Assembly (NCBI GenBank): GCA_946886545.1
Contig: CAMPIU010000100.1
Coordinates: 1-8,731, forward strand
Direction: 5' to 3'
DNA: 8,731 nt
Source of the DNA: an uncultured Flavobacteriales bacterium
Lineage (GTDB): Bacteria > Bacteroidota > Bacteroidia > Flavobacteriales > Crocinitomicaceae
This document shows positions 7,801 through 8,731 of the stretch, one piece after another. The notes below the pieces were generated by a model. That model had not been told where the DNA came from and ran no database searches. It was given only the letters and a program-made list of their open reading frames with translations. How positions within the stretch are numbered: the stretch's first letter is position 1; each line of letters begins with the position of its first letter. The position numbers and the translations under genes were made by a program.

Positions 7801-8611
7801 AAATTGAGTTCAAAGCATTGATAGCAGTTGTAAAACTTGAAAAGTTTGTACCCCCATTTGGCAATGTATTATCAATGGTAAATGTTCCTCCCGCTGAAGT
7901 AATTGCCGAAGAAGAAGAAACTAAGGATATATTATCTACTGCTGCACCCGGATTCGAACCTCCGCCGCCATCATTCTTCCACGTAAATATTAATCTGAAA
8001 GTTGAACTTGAAGAACAATTGTTGATTAAACTTGTAGGAATAGTAATCGAAGCAGAATTCACTGTCGAACTATTCCAAAGCGCTGCTAAATTAATTGCAG
8101 GTGCTGCCAAATTGACGTTACTGGCAGAAACATTGGTTGCAACGGGAGTATAGCTCGTCGGAGCGATTGAAACCATTAAAGCATCCCAATAGCCTGACTC
8201 TCCCAGGGCCTTCCAATTAAAGTTTAATTGAACGCTCGTTTCCCCTGCCGGAAAAGTCACATCACGATAAAAATGAACGACAGAAATACTGTTATTGGTA
8301 TATCCGTTAGTCACTCCTGCATCGGCAGAAATGTATGCGGAATTCCCTGTAAAGCCTGTGGCAGCAGTGCCTACAAACCATTTATTGGTAACCGTTCCGT
8401 TATCAACTATCCAGCCGTTACTGGTGAAATCGGTGCCTGATTCAAAGCCCCCATCAGTCGCAGGATTGATTAAAGTTGTCTGTGAAAAAATCGAATTCGA
8501 AGCAATGAAGAAAAGTCCGGCAAGCAGACTTCCTAAGCTGGATAACGTATTTTGTTTCAGTTTGAACTTTAACCTTACTGGAATTACTGATCTAAGTGTA
8601 ATCCTCTTCAT
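4805..8611 (-). CDS. N-terminal part of interrupted giant T9SS adhesin (jelly-roll, beta-helix, Ig-like domains)
   Basis: The ATG at 8609-8611 gives MKRITL and a long, basic signal peptide ending near IFSQ (residue 44); the TTG at 8636-8638 would add nine residues and is less likely. The frame runs 1268 codons to a stop inside the A/T block; native sequence ends near A1264. Domains: jelly-roll/carbohydrate-binding-like (about 45-232, FESGTDF ... AAVDNISLV); right-handed parallel beta-helix (about 240-765, many N-rich turns, ending DFDGELRPG ... APDMGADEFDG); an Ig-like domain (about 773-870); an Ig-like domain split by a beta insert (about 876-1130, insert about 903-1075, including YTAAELTAAGL); an Ig_7-like module (1131-1217); and the start of another (1218-1264, ASICNNGSVTLTA). 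There is no sorting domain at this end; it lies on the 2588-4750 segment. The beta-helix suggests polysaccharide binding or cleavage, but I see no catalytic residues I can name. Confidence 0.88.
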   Translation of the reverse strand: MKRITLRSVIPVRLKFKLKQNTLSSLGSLLAGLFFIASNSIFSQTTLINPATDGGFESGTDFTSNGWIVDNGTVTNKWFVGTAATGFTGNSAYISADAGVTNGYTNNSISVVHFYRDVTFPAGETSVQLNFNWKALGESGYWDALMVSIAPTSYTPVATNVSASNVNLAAPAINLAALWNSSTVNSASITIPTSLINNCSSSSTFRLIFTWKNDGGGGSNPGAAVDNISLVSSSSAITSAGGTFTIDNTLPNGGTNFSSFTTAINALNSISFCLTNPVVFNVAAGQTFNELPPVITASGSSTNTIVFQRSGVGANPKITSTGTTGSSDASITLSGGDYFTFDGIDIDNSASATMEYGYLVRNVSATNGANNNVLKNMNVKLNRGNNTSSAASGILFSASSSFGGAFNPTALSGSNSDNQVMDVTIDGAINGIYFLGNSTYPDANNTIGVITSGNRNLITNIGPTVATFVAARGVYLVNQNGTSVKSTDVSLVASNQAIAGGIFMSGISGNTEASGNSVKNISVTGSTSTTSVAYGLFTSQSTSGTSVCRIHNNMISNIYSSFTGTATANRYAIGIFTGTASAAATQSYQVYHNNVSIGDGLTPTYSNSCYEIQNVAAVYKVQNNIFANFTNTQAGAARHYVWVTTSATNIGASGSVSNRNDLYVANDLGTTGFTARANTNNLTSVLNWTSAITAVSGTDANSANINPTYVNNNTDLHLNLGITPTQIESGGDATLGITVDFDGELRPGPAVPVNGGSTAPDMGADEFDGAPATPPTITFNSITPNTVQCTATPHLISVDVTNLIGTLTSVVVNYTLNGAAQTPIAMTNPSGTTWEGTIAVPSPTNASVSWSVTATNSLGLSSNYIGTTYSDEPLTGVTALATASSATVCSGSPSTLTTTLNKNGSATIGTATTLTGATTQPTAFCNRWPSYRMQTVYTAAELTAAGLNAGPITSMAYNITTLGDGATNANFTVKIGTTALTAFTDFVSTTGYVTVFPSATYTHAVGVNVINFSTPYNWDGTSNIVIEVSHSGANLTNNSQTYYTSTPGNTVVWSTSGAVVGTTSTNRLNVVFTGNIAPAIQTISWSDGVGTVGTVNPIVVNPSTTTTYTATITAAGCSVSPSPSVTVTVNPLPTAPTAANSAQCGTQIPAASVTSTSGLPTPSFKWYDAAVAGTLLQSGTSTTYTTAISATTTFYVSELNTVTGCESARVPVTVTVSIPDAISASASAASICNNGSVTLTAANTNPTPVQTYTYSWISTTGSGAEKNI

Positions 8612-8731
8612 AAGTTTAAAATTATTTAATTCAAGCAAAAATCTACAATTATTTCACAGCTATCACTATCACAAATTTTTTATCAATAGAACAACCTATC
8701 AGGAATATCGATTTAGCAACAAATTTAACAA
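8612..8731 (-). promoter_or_regulatory. Leader/upstream region of the giant adhesin gene, promoter not resolved
   Basis: This 120-base stretch upstream of the ATG at 8611 is A/T-rich and has no Shine-Dalgarno motif, as usual in Bacteroidota. A weak candidate for the -33/-7 pattern is TTTG at 8720-8723 with TAGGTTGT at 8691-8698 (21-base spacer, imperfect -7). A tandem GTGATA lies near 8660-8672 on the minus strand. Nothing is decisive. The window ends here, so the full intergenic region is not visible. Confidence 0.25.

Noticed and set aside
7662..8153. 163-codon plus-strand open frame opposite the giant gene
   Set aside because: It lies wholly antisense to the beta-helix and jelly-roll coding region, whose minus-strand protein has clear domains. 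Its translation has no signal, motif or promoter; it reflects low stop frequency in the complement of Thr/Ser/Asn-rich sequence.

Overview
The window looks like a Bacteroidota chromosome, most likely Flavobacteriales (a Fluviicola/Crocinitomicaceae-like organism is my guess from style only). The evidence is two C-terminal type IX secretion system (T9SS) sorting domains, moderately low GC, start codons without Shine-Dalgarno sequences, A/T-rich leaders, and Ig-like/PPC-like/beta-helix surface proteins typical of gliding or surface-adhering Bacteroidota. There are no RNA genes, CRISPR arrays, transposases or defence genes that I can support.

Layout. Positions 1-267 (+) hold the C-terminal half of a YceI-family protein, closed by a rho-independent terminator at 289-318. 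Positions 415-1893 (+) encode a 492-residue secreted protein with a signal peptide, two Cys-rich beta domains, an FnIII-like linker and a T9SS type A sorting domain. A 114-residue exported protein of unknown function follows one base later (1895-2239, +), and the pair ends at a strong terminator (2262-2297). Positions 2298-2524 are non-coding and carry a short CTATGT tandem repeat. A second terminator (2525-2558, -) serves the converging minus-strand gene.

The rest, 2588-8611 (-), appears to be ONE giant T9SS-exported adhesin gene of about 2,000 codons: signal peptide, jelly-roll domain, parallel beta-helix, several Ig-like domains, a six-fold 51-residue repeat array and a sorting domain. It is split into two open frames (4805-8611 and 2588-4750) by a 67-base block made only of A and T (4750-4816). 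The two halves share one reading frame. The block occupies about the space of the missing part of an Ig-like domain and contains five in-frame stops. It is either a sequence/assembly artefact (gap fill) or a real lesion, and is the most anomalous thing in the window.

How the genes relate: all full-length proteins are predicted to be exported. Two would cross the outer membrane by T9SS. The small protein is probably co-translated with the first T9SS cargo. I see no convincing previously undescribed system. The points of most interest are the A/T block, the nested Ig/jelly-roll architecture, the repeat array and the small coupled exported protein.
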